Origin: Bradyrhizobium paxllaeri
GTDB lineage: Bacteria > Pseudomonadota > Alphaproteobacteria > Rhizobiales > Xanthobacteraceae
DNA: 64,000 bases
Reading direction: 5' to 3'
Assembly: GCF_001693515.2 (NCBI RefSeq)
Contig: NZ_CP042968.1
Location: 3,224,001-3,288,000 of the forward strand
Of the stretch, positions 29,535 through 39,500 are shown piece after piece (the first letter of the stretch is position 1; every line of letters begins with the position of its first letter). Position numbers and translations under genes: made by a program. The notes beneath the pieces are model-generated. The model had not been told where the DNA came from. It ran no database searches and saw nothing but the letters and a program-made list of their open reading frames with translations.

Positions 29535-29700
29535 CAAAGCGGGATCAATTTTGAGCAAACAAGGCTCACTTTTGAAGAGCTGACTATCACCGTTTCCGTA
29601 CTCGCGCGCAATTGTACACCCGGCGGGATCAGCGGGTCGACAGGCCTGCCGCACGCGGTTAAACAGTCCCATCTATTCGTCTGTCAGGGGAGCAGGACCA

Positions 29701-31314
29701 ATCGGCTTTCGCACGCCGCTGGCGCTTTTATTTCTGTCGCTGGGCATCGTTGCCGCGGTGTGGTGGTGGCTGGCCACGCCGGTGGCGCTGACGCGCGCGC
29801 CGATCGATGACGCGGCGAAGCTGGAGTGCGTTTCCTACGCGCCGTTCCGCAACGAGCAGACGCCGCACGATCCGACGCTCATCGTCAAGCCGGAGCAGAT
29901 CGCGGAGGACCTGGTCGAACTCGCCAAGGTCTCCAAATGCATCCGCACCTATTCGATCGACAACGGGCTCGACAAGGTGCCCGAACTTGCATCCAAGGTC
30001 GGACTGAAAGTGCTGCTCGGCGTCTGGCTCGGGCGCGATCGCGCCAAGAACGCGCAACTTTGCGACATTGCGATCTCGCTGGCGAAGGATCATCCCGGCA
30101 CGGTCGCGGCGCTCATCGTCGGCAGCGAAGTGCTGCTGCGTGGCGATATGACGGTCGGCGACCTTCGCCAAACCATCCAGTCGGTCAAGCCGCGCGTAAA
30201 TGTTCCGGTGACGTATGCCGATGTCTGGGAATTCTGGCTGCGCTACCGCGAAGTCGGCGCTGACGTCGATTTCGTCACCGCCCATTTCCTGCCCTATTGG
30301 GAGGACGTTCCGCCCCGCGCCGAGGAGGCGGCCGCGCATGTCGATGATATCCGCAAGCAGGTCGTCGCAGCCTTTCCCGGCAAGGAGATCCTGATCGGTG
30401 AAACCGGCTGGCCCAGCTATGGCCGGATGCGCGACGGCGCGCTGGCTTCCCGCGTCAACCAGGCGCGTTTCATTTCCCAGATTCTCGAGCGGGCGCGACA
30501 GAACAATTTTCGCGTCAATTTTTTCGAGGCCTATGACGAGCCGTGGAAGCGCCGCTGGGAAGGAACGGTCGGCGGCTATTGGGGACTGTTCGACGGGACC
30601 GAGCGCAAGCTGAAATATCCGGCAGGGGTGGCCATCAGCAACTATCCGTTCTGGAAGCTGCAGATGGCAGGCGGGCTGCTGCTCTGCGTGGGCGTGTTCG
30701 CGGTAGCCTTGTTCCTGCCGAAGCGCCGGCCGTTGCCGGCGCCATCCATCTCGTGGGCCGCGGTCGCCGTATCCGCGACCGCTGGCGGGATCTTGCTCGG
30801 CATCAGCATCGACAAGATGCTGCTCGAGAGCTACGGCATCGGCGGCTGGCTGCTCCAGGGCTTCATGCTGATGGCGGCCGTGGCAGCGCCGCTGTTATCC
30901 ACCTACGCGCTGATGTCGGGGCGGGCGCTTCCGGCGTTTCTTGAAGTGCTGGGGCCGCCGAAGGGCCTCACGCCGTTCTTCATGAGCAACATGCTGGGCG
31001 TCACGCTGATCGTAACGACGCTGTTGGCCGCGGTGACCGCGCTCAGCCTGATCTTCGACGCACGCTGGCGCGATTTCCCGTTTGCCGCCCTGACCATGGC
31101 GGTCGTGCCGTTCTGGACATTGGCGTTTCTCAATGGGCCGAAATCCGGCGAGCGGCCGCTCTCGGAAGCCGTATTCGCCGGACTGTTCGCGCTGGCGGCG
31201 GTCTATGTCGTCTTCAACGAAGGGTTCGAGAACTGGCAGGCGATGTGGACCGGCGCGGTGTATCTACTGCTCGCCAGCGCGCTGTGGCGGGCGCGCACGC
31301 CGGCCACAGCCTGA
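29701..31314 (+). CDS. membrane-anchored GH17-type beta-glucan hydrolase/transglycosylase
   Basis: A protein of about 520-537 residues. The GH17 barrel carries ECVSYAPFRNEQTPHDP, the acid/base region VGSEVLLRGDM and the nucleophile motif IGETGWPSYG, then about seven membrane helices in the C-terminal half. Such proteins trim or transfer beta-1,3-glucan, as in cyclic-glucan pathways. The conventional start is GTG at 29758. However, 19 more in-frame codons from ATC (29701) encode a good signal anchor (TPLALLFLSLGIVAAVW), preceded by AGGGGAG eight bases earlier, so the true start may be the ATC or a lost ATG. Confidence 0.82.
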   Translation: MGFRTPLALLFLSLGIVAAVWWWLATPVALTRAPIDDAAKLECVSYAPFRNEQTPHDPTLIVKPEQIAEDLVELAKVSKCIRTYSIDNGLDKVPELASKVGLKVLLGVWLGRDRAKNAQLCDIAISLAKDHPGTVAALIVGSEVLLRGDMTVGDLRQTIQSVKPRVNVPVTYADVWEFWLRYREVGADVDFVTAHFLPYWEDVPPRAEEAAAHVDDIRKQVVAAFPGKEILIGETGWPSYGRMRDGALASRVNQARFISQILERARQNNFRVNFFEAYDEPWKRRWEGTVGGYWGLFDGTERKLKYPAGVAISNYPFWKLQMAGGLLLCVGVFAVALFLPKRRPLPAPSISWAAVAVSATAGGILLGISIDKMLLESYGIGGWLLQGFMLMAAVAAPLLSTYALMSGRALPAFLEVLGPPKGLTPFFMSNMLGVTLIVTTLLAAVTALSLIFDARWRDFPFAALTMAVVPFWTLAFLNGPKSGERPLSEAVFAGLFALAAVYVVFNEGFENWQAMWTGAVYLLLASALWRARTPATA

Positions 31315-31331
31315 GCTCCGGCAGACGCGGC

Positions 31332-32399
31332 TCACGCTCCGCGTACGATCTCGCGTACGATGCCGACCGTTTCCTCGATCATCGCGGCGCTGACGTCGAG
31401 ATGGGTGCAGGCGCGGATGCGGCCGTCCATCATCGCGAGCAGCACGCCGCGCTTGCGCAAGGCCTCGACCATCTTGTCGCCGGCGATGCCGGCGCCGTCA
31501 GGCTTGAAGAACACCAGATTGGTCTCGGGCTCCTGCACCTCGATGCCGTTGATCTGCGACAGGCCCCGCGCCAGCGCCCGAGCATTGGCGTGATCGTCGG
31601 CGAGGCGGTCGACGTGATGGTCGAGCGCGTAGACGCAGGCAGCCGCGCAAATGCCGGCCTGCCGCATCGATCCGCCGAGGCGCTGCTTCCAGCGCCAGAC
31701 GTCGTCGATAAAGGCGCGGGTACCAGCGATCACGCCGCCGATCGGAGCGCCTAACCCTTTGGAAAAATCGATCCAGGCCGAATCCCAGCCCGCGGCCATG
31801 TCGCGCGCCGATATTTTGGTGGCGACGCAGGCGTTCAAAAGCCGCGCGCCGTCCATGTGGGTGATGAGCCCGTTCGCCTTGGCGATCGCTACTACTTCAT
31901 CGAGCGCAGCCTTCTTCCAGATGGTGCCGCCGCCGATATTGGCCGTCTGCTCGACGCTGACGAGGGTCTGTGGTGGCTGATAGCGCGAGCGCGGGTGCAG
32001 GGCGGCGCGGAATGTTGCCGGCGTGAACTGCCCGTCATCACCCGGCAGCTGCGTGATCTGAAAACCGCCGAGCGCGGCATGCGCGCCGCCTTCGCGGGCG
32101 ATGATATGCGCGGTGGCCTGGGCGAGAATTTCGTCGCCCGGCCGGCAATGGGCCAGCGTCGCCGCAACGTTGCACATGGTGCCCGAGGGCATGAACACGG
32201 CGGCTTCCTTGCCGAGCAGGTCAGCCACGCGCTCGCACAACAGGTTCACGGTCGGGTCATCGCCGATCTGCTCGTCGCCGACTTCAGCCCGCGCCATCGC
32301 CTCGCGCATCGCAGGCGTCGGCCGCGTCTGCGTGTCCGACAAGAGGTTGATGCGGATGGGATCGGCCTTGGGATCGCGCGGGGGAGGGGTGTAGTGCAT
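31332..32399 (-). CDS. low-specificity L-threonine aldolase family protein
   Basis: A 355-residue PLP enzyme, fold type I. The N-terminal region is NLLSDTQTRPTPAMREAMARAEVGDEQIGDDPTV in part, and the PLP lysine is in DFSKGLGAPIGG. HMDGARLLNA holds the Asp that contacts the cofactor. It cleaves L-threonine or allo-threonine to glycine and acetaldehyde. It stands alone between the GH17 gene (convergent) and a small gene. Confidence 0.92.
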   Translation of the reverse strand: MHYTPPPRDPKADPIRINLLSDTQTRPTPAMREAMARAEVGDEQIGDDPTVNLLCERVADLLGKEAAVFMPSGTMCNVAATLAHCRPGDEILAQATAHIIAREGGAHAALGGFQITQLPGDDGQFTPATFRAALHPRSRYQPPQTLVSVEQTANIGGGTIWKKAALDEVVAIAKANGLITHMDGARLLNACVATKISARDMAAGWDSAWIDFSKGLGAPIGGVIAGTRAFIDDVWRWKQRLGGSMRQAGICAAACVYALDHHVDRLADDHANARALARGLSQINGIEVQEPETNLVFFKPDGAGIAGDKMVEALRKRGVLLAMMDGRIRACTHLDVSAAMIEETVGIVREIVRGA

Positions 32400-32493
32400 G
32401 GGGAGTTCTTTCTCGCTCGTATTGTTGTGGCCTGCAAAAGCCCACTTCGACGGTGGTCGTCAAGGCAGCGATTTTGGGGTCGAACAGTGTGGA

Positions 32494-32733
32494 TTATACA
32501 CCCGATTGAAGGGCGTTCAGTGTGTGGCGACGAGCGGCAACTCGCCGCCGGGCGGCGGCTAGAATGTCGTCGGGCGTATCCGTGGTGAAGGAGTTGCAAT
32601 CGGGGTGCTTGAACGTCGCTTGATAGCAGCGGACTTGCTCGTCCCGGGAAAGCTCAGCCCAACCAACAAGCTCGGCTTCGGTTGGTGTGGCCGAGAGCAT
32701 AACGCGGGTCGGTTCGTCGTTCGTTTGCGACAT
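32494..32733 (-). CDS. small hypothetical protein
   Basis: A 79-residue soluble protein, MSQTNDEPTRVMLSATPTEA ... ELSRDEQVRCYQATFKHPDCNS. No motif that I recognise. I chose the ATG at 32733; the frame extends upstream into the rpsD terminator, so an earlier start is unlikely. Confidence 0.6.
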   Translation of the reverse strand: MSQTNDEPTRVMLSATPTEAELVGWAELSRDEQVRCYQATFKHPDCNSFTTDTPDDILAAARRRVAARRHTLNALQSGV

Positions 32734-32765
32734 GCGGTAATTGTAACAGGAACTCGATCCAAACA

Positions 32766-32797
32766 AAAAGGCCCCGGCAAAACCGGGGCCTTCGTTT
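32766..32797 (-). terminator. rho-independent terminator of rpsD
   Basis: On the minus strand GGCCCCGG-TTTTG-CCGGGGCC is followed by TTTTTGTTT. It lies 20 bases past the rpsD stop. Confidence 0.85.
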
Positions 32798-32818
32798 ATC
32801 TCGGAACTCAAGAACCGA

Positions 32819-33436
32819 TCAGCGCGAATAGAATTCGACGATCAGATGCGGCTCCATCTGCACCGCGAACGGCACGTCCGACAGCGCGGGGATGCGGGTG
32901 AACTTCGCGGTCATCTTGGAGTGATCGGCTTCGATGAAGTCGGGCACGTCGCGCTCGCCGAGCTGGCTCGCTTCCAGAACCGGGGTGAGCTGCTTGGAGG
33001 ATTCCTTGATCTCGACGACGTCGCCGGGCTTGAGCTTGTAGCTCGAAATGTTGACGCGGCGGCCGTTCACCTTGATGTGGCCGTGGTTGATGAACTGGCG
33101 CGCGGCAAACATCGTGGCCACGAACTTGGCGCGATAGACCACGGTGTCGAGACGGCGCTCCAGGAGGCCGATCAGGTTCTCACCGGTGTCGCCCTTCATC
33201 CGGCCGGCCTCGACATAGATGCCGTGGAACTGACGCTCGCTGATGTTGGCGTAGTAGCCCTTCAGCTTCTGCTTGGCGCGGAGCTGGACGCCGAAGTCGG
33301 ACAGCTTGCCCTTGCGGCGCTGGCCGTGCTGGCCGGGGCCATACTCGCGGCGGTTCACGGGGCTCTTGGGGCGGCCCCAGATGTTCTGGCCCATACGGCG
33401 ATCGATCTTGTATTTCGCCTCACTGCGCTTTGTCAT
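32819..33436 (-). CDS. rpsD: 30S ribosomal protein S4
   Basis: A 205-residue S4: [40 protein letters not shown], the S4 RNA-binding domain [20 protein letters not shown] with [13 protein letters not shown] and the end LIVEFYSR. It starts 30S assembly by binding 16S rRNA and acts in decoding fidelity. The gene stands alone, away from the alpha operon of ribosomal genes, as is usual in Rhizobiales. The ATG at 33436 matches the family start. Confidence 0.98.
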   Translation of the reverse strand: MTKRSEAKYKIDRRMGQNIWGRPKSPVNRREYGPGQHGQRRKGKLSDFGVQLRAKQKLKGYYANISERQFHGIYVEAGRMKGDTGENLIGLLERRLDTVVYRAKFVATMFAARQFINHGHIKVNGRRVNISSYKLKPGDVVEIKESSKQLTPVLEASQLGERDVPDFIEADHSKMTAKFTRIPALSDVPFAVQMEPHLIVEFYSR

Positions 33437-33628
33437 CGCGTCCTCTGGTTTAAGAGTTTGAGTGTTGAGGAAACGCGCCCTCCTGTGCACCGGGATTAAC
33501 CGGGGCCGACAGGTCCGCCTCGAAAGCTCGGGGAAGACCACGGGTCGCGAAACGCATCGCGGGCCGAAACCGGCCCGCGAGCAAGCGGGGTATTAGGGAG
33601 AAACTGCGGTTCTGTCAACGAAATGGAT

Positions 33629-33709
33629 GTCATTCCGGGATGGTGCGTTAGCACCAGACCCGGAATCTCGAGATTCCGGGTTCTATAGTGCGTATCGCCC
33701 CGGAATGAC
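33629..33709. repeat. palindromic repeat, family 2 (copy C)
   Basis: The same arms and CCGGAATCTCGAGATTCCGG core as the copies at 4867 and 6791, with a GATGGTGCGTTAGCACCAGAC side hairpin like that at 6801. Confidence 0.85.
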
Positions 33710-33723
33710 CGCCCTACGGGCGG

Positions 33724-34503
33724 TCAGGTTGCGACCGCTCGGACCGGTTTGGGCTCGGTTTGCAGCCGGCTGGCCCGAAATTCGGCGGCTATTTCACCGT
33801 TCAGCACCTGTTCCAGCCGGTTCAGAGCCCTGGCCATCGGGGCGGCGTCGGTAACCCGATGATCCCAGCGCAGCACGACATCGATGGTCTGATCGGGCTT
33901 TTCCACCCCATAGCTCAGCACGAAGGGCCCCGGGCTGATGGCGTGGAGCTGGCCGGCGCCATAGGCGGCCACCGAGGTCACGCCAAAACTGCCGAAATAA
34001 TTGGCCCGCTGGCGGCCGAAATTCAGCCCGATCGCCCAGAACAGGCGGCGCAGGGGCAGCGGCAGCCGGGTGGTGCGCAGGATCTTCCGGAACGCCGGCA
34101 CCTCGTCGATCGGGGCCTTCTTGGCGTGCCGGATCAGCGCCTCGACCTCGGCAAGCGGCATTTCGTCGGGCGCAGCGACCTTTTGCGGCAGGACGCAATC
34201 CTGGCCGTCCTCGACCCGGGCGATCGCTACCATCGCGACGCTGCGCGGCAGCTCATAGAAGGCAGGTATCGGCCACTTGACGTAGAGGGTGCGCAGGATC
34301 GGCTCTTCCTTGGCCACCAGCGCGAACGCCTTGACGAAGATCGCGGCCCAGCCCGCCCGGTGGGTGGCATGCGCGCGGGCTTCGTGCAGGGTACGGACAT
34401 GAAGCGGGCGCGTCAGCGAAACAAAGGGCACGCCGATCGAGGCGTGCATGAGGTCGGCGACCAGACGGCGCGGTAGTGTGATTTTTCGAACCGTTCCGCG
34501 CAT
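33724..34503 (-). CDS. stand-alone 2-oxoacid dehydrogenase E2-like acyltransferase domain
   Basis: A 259-residue protein resembling the catalytic domain of dihydrolipoamide acyltransferases without lipoyl or subunit-binding domains. Landmarks are RKITLPRRLVADLMHASIGVP, ANYFGSFGVTSVAAYG and WDHRVTDAAPMARALNRLE, where E2 enzymes have DHRVxDG. The final Gly is Ala, but the catalytic His and Asp remain. It may be an acyltransferase acting on another carrier. The start at 34503 is set by the first family residues. Confidence 0.75.
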   Translation of the reverse strand: MRGTVRKITLPRRLVADLMHASIGVPFVSLTRPLHVRTLHEARAHATHRAGWAAIFVKAFALVAKEEPILRTLYVKWPIPAFYELPRSVAMVAIARVEDGQDCVLPQKVAAPDEMPLAEVEALIRHAKKAPIDEVPAFRKILRTTRLPLPLRRLFWAIGLNFGRQRANYFGSFGVTSVAAYGAGQLHAISPGPFVLSYGVEKPDQTIDVVLRWDHRVTDAAPMARALNRLEQVLNGEIAAEFRASRLQTEPKPVRAVAT

Positions 34504-34694
34504 CGCTCCGCCGGGGTTTCCGCATAGACAAATCAAATAGCAGAAGGGCCTCTTATAGCCTGCCGGCCCTCATCTAGCACGAACAAGGCGTTTTGACGCC
34601 AGTGAGTTCGCGCGCCGGGTGGTCAGCCCGCGGGACAGCCCGCAGGGCGAGGTAAACTCCAAGGAGTTTGAAGGGGTTGGCGCCATCTTGCCAC

Positions 34695-35504
34695 CTATCG
34701 CTTGATTCCCTCAAAGCTCGCGGCGATGCCGCGCTGGAACAGCGACCAGTCAAAGCCGAGCGCCAGCGCGACATAGCCGCGGTCGATCATTTGGTTGGCC
34801 TGCTCGGCGGTACGCGCCACGCCGCCGATCGGCACGCCGCTCCTGAGGATGCCTTCTTCGGCCCGCTTCATCAGTTCCACCACCTCGGGATCATCGGGCA
34901 GGCCGCGCTTGTTGATGGAGGTGGCGAGGTCGCCGGGGCCGATCACCGCGAGGTCGATGCCCGGTGTCGCCATGATCTCGTCGATGCGCTCGACCGCCTC
35001 GACATGCTCGATGGTGATCATGCAGATGATGTCATCATCGGCGGTCGCCATGTAATCGGCCATCGACACGCCCCAGCGGAACGGCGCATGGAACGGGCCC
35101 CATAGCCGGTCGCCCCTAGGCGGGTAGCGCACGCTGCGCACGGCCTTTTCGGCGTCTTCGCGGCTGCAGATCATTGGAAAGTTGATGCCGAGCGCGCCGA
35201 GGTCCATCGGCGCCTTGGCAAGCCAGGGCTCGTTGGCGGCGATCCGCACCATCGGCACGCAGGGCGTGCCCGAAGTGGCCGTAATCATCGCATGCGCCGA
35301 GCCGAGATCGATCGGGCCGTGTTCGAGATCGATGATGATCCAGTCGATGCCGGAACGGCCCATGATCTGCACGCTCTGGATCGAGGGGATGGTTGCAATG
35401 GCGCCGAAGGTCGGGCGTCCCTCGCGCCACAATTGGCGGAGACGGTTCAGCGGCGCTGGCGTCGCGGGGGTCAAGGCAGCAAACTCCTTCATCAAATGAT
35501 TCAT
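34695..35504 (-). CDS. HpcH/HpaI aldolase family protein
   Basis: A 269-residue class II, metal-dependent pyruvate aldolase-like enzyme: GIDWIIIDLEHGPIDL, VPMVRIAANEPWLAKAPMDLGALGI, the metal Glu in MITIEHVEAVERIDEI and Asp in AVIGPGDLATSIN. It cleaves or makes 4-hydroxy-2-oxoacids. The natural substrate is unknown. The start could be MNHLMKEF (35504) or four codons later. Confidence 0.9.
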   Translation of the reverse strand: MNHLMKEFAALTPATPAPLNRLRQLWREGRPTFGAIATIPSIQSVQIMGRSGIDWIIIDLEHGPIDLGSAHAMITATSGTPCVPMVRIAANEPWLAKAPMDLGALGINFPMICSREDAEKAVRSVRYPPRGDRLWGPFHAPFRWGVSMADYMATADDDIICMITIEHVEAVERIDEIMATPGIDLAVIGPGDLATSINKRGLPDDPEVVELMKRAEEGILRSGVPIGGVARTAEQANQMIDRGYVALALGFDWSLFQRGIAASFEGIKR

Positions 35505-35932
35505 TGAAAAATTCGGCGCGCGGCATCGTTGGATAAGTCAGGCAGTTCGAAGCGGTCTTCGGAGATCGGACGGATGGCTGGCGGGCAATTGGGCTGAGCA
35601 TACACGCATGTCGAGTGCTTGGCTGGCCCTGAACAGGGCAGGGGTATCGCATATGACGGCGCAGACCTCGAATCGCTCAAGTTTCCGCATCGTCATGGCC
35701 GGGCCTGTCCCGGCCATCCACGTCTTTTCGCGCGGGGAGACCAAGACGTGGATGCCCGGGACAAGCCTGGACAAGCCCGGGCATGACGAGTTCGTGGACA
35801 CACCGAACCACTACAATGACCGCAGATGCGATAGCCCTGATAACCAGGCGGCTTTGCGACATCATCGACCGGACAGGGACGTCCCGTCCCGGTATACTCC
35901 CTTGCACAATAAACCCAGGGGAGGAGACAAAG
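35505..35932. other. intergenic region with a family 1 repeat
   Basis: No supported gene. It holds the palindromic repeat at 35692-35789 and, downstream of it, the promoter region of the haem-binding-like gene, with GGGGAGGAG before the ATG at 35933. Confidence 0.5.
35692..35789. repeat. palindromic intergenic repeat, family 1 (copy B)
   Basis: GTCATGGCCGGG..CCATCCACGTCTT and AAGACGTGGATGCCCGGGAC..GGGCATGACG form a long hairpin like that at 4249. This copy has an extra internal GACAAGCCTG/GACAAGCCCG duplication. Confidence 0.85.
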
Positions 35933-36400
35933 ATGAGGACACTACTGGTCGCTGCCGCACTTGCCGCCCTTACCGTCGGCGCATCTGCTCAAGACAAGCG
36001 CCCTGATTACGGCACAGCGGTCAATGCCGCGGGCGCGAAGAAGATCGTAGCCGGCGTCGTCGCCGAATGCCAGAAGAACGGATGGAACGTTGCCGTCGCC
36101 GTGGTCGATAATCACGGATTCCTCGTGTACTTCGAACGCATGGACAACACGCAGACGGCCAGCATGGACATCGCCGTCGGCAAGGCGAAGGCTGCGGCCA
36201 CCTATCGGCGCCCGACGCGCGTCTTCATGGAGGCGATCAATAAGGGCGGGCCGGCCACGGCCACACTTCCCGGCATCTTCGCCTCGCCCGGTGGATTGCC
36301 GATCATGGTCGACGGCAAAGTCACTGGCGGCGTGGGCGTGAGCGGCGTCACCGGCGACCAGGACGAGCAATGCGCCAAGGCCGGCCTCGGGACTACATAG
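35933..36400 (+). CDS. GlcG/HbpS-type haem-binding-like protein, exported
   Basis: A 155-residue protein with a Sec signal (RTLLVAAALAALTVGASAQ) and a GlcG/HbpS fold: AVNAAGAKKIVAGVVAECQKNGW, VAVVDNHGFLVYFERMDNTQ, GGLPIMVDGKVTGGVGVSG and the closing DEQCAKAGL. The family includes haem- and cobalamin-related binding proteins and a companion of glycolate oxidase. The ligand here is unknown. A strong GGGGAGGAG Shine-Dalgarno sets the start. Confidence 0.88.
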   Translation: MRTLLVAAALAALTVGASAQDKRPDYGTAVNAAGAKKIVAGVVAECQKNGWNVAVAVVDNHGFLVYFERMDNTQTASMDIAVGKAKAAATYRRPTRVFMEAINKGGPATATLPGIFASPGGLPIMVDGKVTGGVGVSGVTGDQDEQCAKAGLGTT

Positions 36401-36561
36401 GAAATTGCATCCTGCGTACAGGCGTCGACACGGCTCTGCTGCAGCCGTGCCGCGCCTTCGTCCGCGCATCACGATTTTGAGCAGGGCCCTCAGCCCAGTG
36501 GGGAGCCAAGCCCCCTGGGGCAGCTCGCTGCGATCGTTGGGGACTCCGCTGCCAACACTTT

Positions 36562-39500
36562 TCACGTGAGCAGTTCGTGGGGCAAATGTGCCATGGAATG
36601 GTGCTGACCGTTATTGTCGTGGCTGGTCGCGTGTTCCTCCATGGTAGCTGAGTTCATCTCAAGGATTGCCGCCAGCTCGGCGCCGTGAACGAGGCGAACG
36701 GGCGTATCGTTAAGCTCTTCCAGCTCAACGGACGTGGGGGTGGAAGGGGGAGGCTGATCTTTGAAGTGGAATGCCTGTTCGTAGCCAGCGCCGCCGACCC
36801 CGTACGCGGGTTCTGCCGGCTGGGGGGTGGCCGTTGATGCGTTCGCAGAGGCCGAGTGTGAAGGCGAGTTGCCATGGCCGCCACTATTGCCCGGTGCGAC
36901 GCCAGGTTCGACCGGCTCGGCCGCTTCCATGGTGCTTGCGGATGCCGCGTGTGAAGCGTGCGACTTGTTGTGGCCGCCGCCGTCGCCCGGTGTGACGCCC
37001 GGTTCGGTTGGTTCGCCGGCCGCCGCTGCCTTTGCAGAGGCCGAGTGCGAAGGGTGCGACGCGTTGCCATGGCCGCCGCCATTGCCTGGTGTGACGGCAG
37101 GTTCGACGGGCTCGGCCGCCTCCATGGTGCTTGCGGATGCCGCGTGTGAAGCGTGCGACTTGTTGTGGCCGACGCCGTTACCCGGTGTGACGGCCGGTTC
37201 GGCTAATTCGTCGGCCGCCAATGCCTTTGCAGAGGCCGAGTGTGAAGGGTGCGACGCGTTGCCATGGCCGCCGCCATTGCCCGGTGCGACGTCAGGTTCG
37301 ACCGGCTCGGCCGCTTCCATGGTGCTTGCGGATGCCGCGTGTGAAGCGTGCGACTTGTTGTGGCCGCCGCCGTTGCCCGGTGTGACGGCCGGCTCGTCTA
37401 ATTCGTCGGCCGCCGCTGCCTTTGCAGAGGCCGAGTGTGAAGGGTGCGACGCGTTGCCATGGCCGCCACTATTACCCGGTACGACGTCAGGTTCGACGGG
37501 CGCGGCCGCTTCCATGGTGCTTGCGGATGCCGCGTGTGAAGCGTGCGACTTGTTGTGGCCGCCGCCGTTGCCCGGTGTGACGGCCGGCTCGTCTAATTCG
37601 TCGGCCGCCAATGCCTTTGCAGAGGCCGAGTGTGAAGGGTGCGACGCGTTGCCATGGCCGCCGCCATTGCCCGGTGCGACGTCAGGTTCGACCGGCTCGG
37701 CCGCTTCCATGGTGCTTGCGGATGCCGCGTGTGAAGCGTGCGACTTGTTGTGGCCGCCGCCGTTGCCCGGTGTGACGGCCGGCTCGTCTAATTCGTCGGC
37801 CACCAATGCCTTTGCAGAGGCCGAGTGTGAAGGGTGCGACGCGTTGCCATGGCCGCCGCTATTACCCGGTACGACGTCAGGTTCGACCGGGTCTGCGACT
37901 GCGACCGGGGCGGCGCTTTGTATCCCGAGCTCGAGAATTTCAAACCCGGCGATTGCGGGCGCCTTGCCATTCCCGGTTTCCATAACCCCCGTGTACGTGT
38001 AGGCCGGCTCCGTCTTGAAGGTGAAATTCTCCTCGGTCAGGACCGTCGCGTGACTATGAGTAAGCTCGATTGATGATACGTGCACCGGCACAGTAACCGC
38101 ACCATCGGCGCTCTCCTCGGTTGCATGCGTTGGATGGTCCCCGAAATTGATGAGCCTGCTCGAAATGTTGGAGCCGATCCGGTCTTGCCCGAAATGGAAC
38201 CTCAAGCCGTCGTCGGCAGGAATGGTCCAGACACCACCCGTTACCGGCGCGTTCTCGCTCGCGGCCGCGTCAATCGTAGCCAGTGCGGTGTCCGCCGTGA
38301 GAACGGTCCCATCGCTCGCAGTCGCCACCAGCAGCGCAGGATCGATCCCTTCCAAAACCGCCGCGCCAACCGCAGCTTCGTGCTCGTAGACGAAATCCAA
38401 CTCGGCAACGGACACAACACCCTGCAAATGGATTTCCAGCAGGGCCGGGTCGCCGATATCGAGGCTGCGATCCGTCGGATTCACATAGACGATCGTTTCA
38501 TTGCTCGCCGGATTGTAGATCCAGGCGAGGGTATGCGGCGGCACGGACTTGCTTGATGACGTCAAGTGCAGGAACGCCAGCGCGCCGAAGGCCGCCAGGT
38601 TGATCTTGTCGTCCCCCGATGTGAAATCGATGATGGTGTCGAACCGGGTAGAGTTGGAATCGATCGCTGAAAGATAGACAAAGATGTCATCATCCTTGCT
38701 GCCCGTCAGCTGGTCGCCGTCATGTCCGTCGACGATGGTATCGTTGCCGTTGCTGCCGTTGATGGAGTCGCTGCCGGATCCTCCGTAGATCGTGTCGTCT
38801 CCACCGGTACCCTTGATCGTATCGTTCCCTGAGCCTCCGTAGACAACATCCACCAATCCGGTGCCGTTGAGGGTGTCGTCACCCGCGGTGCCATGGACTA
38901 TCTGGCCCGCGTTACCTTCTCCTGTGACGCTGTCGTGTCCAGACGCGAGCGGCAGACCGGAGTCGTGGCCAACTGGCCCCGAAGCCAGGTTGTCGACGTC
39001 GTTGGGATCTACATGGCCGGCACCACGAATGGTGATCGTCGCCACTTGTGTGGTGCCATCCATGGTGGCGACCGTGGATGTGTCGATCAGCGGTTGGCCG
39101 GGGTCGAGCACCTGCACGGCGGCATGGGAGTTGTCGAGCGTGTAGATCCCCACGCCGGCAGCTGTCATGCTGAAGGCGCCATAGCCTCCACGACCCTTTA
39201 TCGGATTCGAGGCAAACTCCAGCGGCGGGAGCTGCTGCTGCGCCGTGGGGCTGCCGGTCTGGTTAATGGCTTGCAGCAGCGGCGAAATGGAAAGATAGGG
39301 CGTACCGGATCCGATCGGGCCGTAGCTTCTCCCGATATTGGAGAGGGCGGCCTGCTCAGCCGCGTGCAGCTCTTCCATTCTCGCCGCCGGGTGCGTGACC
39401 TGGTTCGCCTTGATTGGGGAGTCTCTCTGGGTGAGCGCGACCGTCTCGCCGGGATCTGCAACGATGACATGCCGGAGGATCGCTTTCCTCCAGAGCTCAA

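Noticed and set aside
36844..37890. CRISPR-like array
   Set aside because: Units are contiguous 195-bp coding repeats without spacers; no cas genes are present.
36827..38002. A 391-codon plus-strand frame with Cys-rich repeats
   Set aside because: It is the antisense of the His-rich repeat array; its regular repeats simply reflect the 195-bp units.
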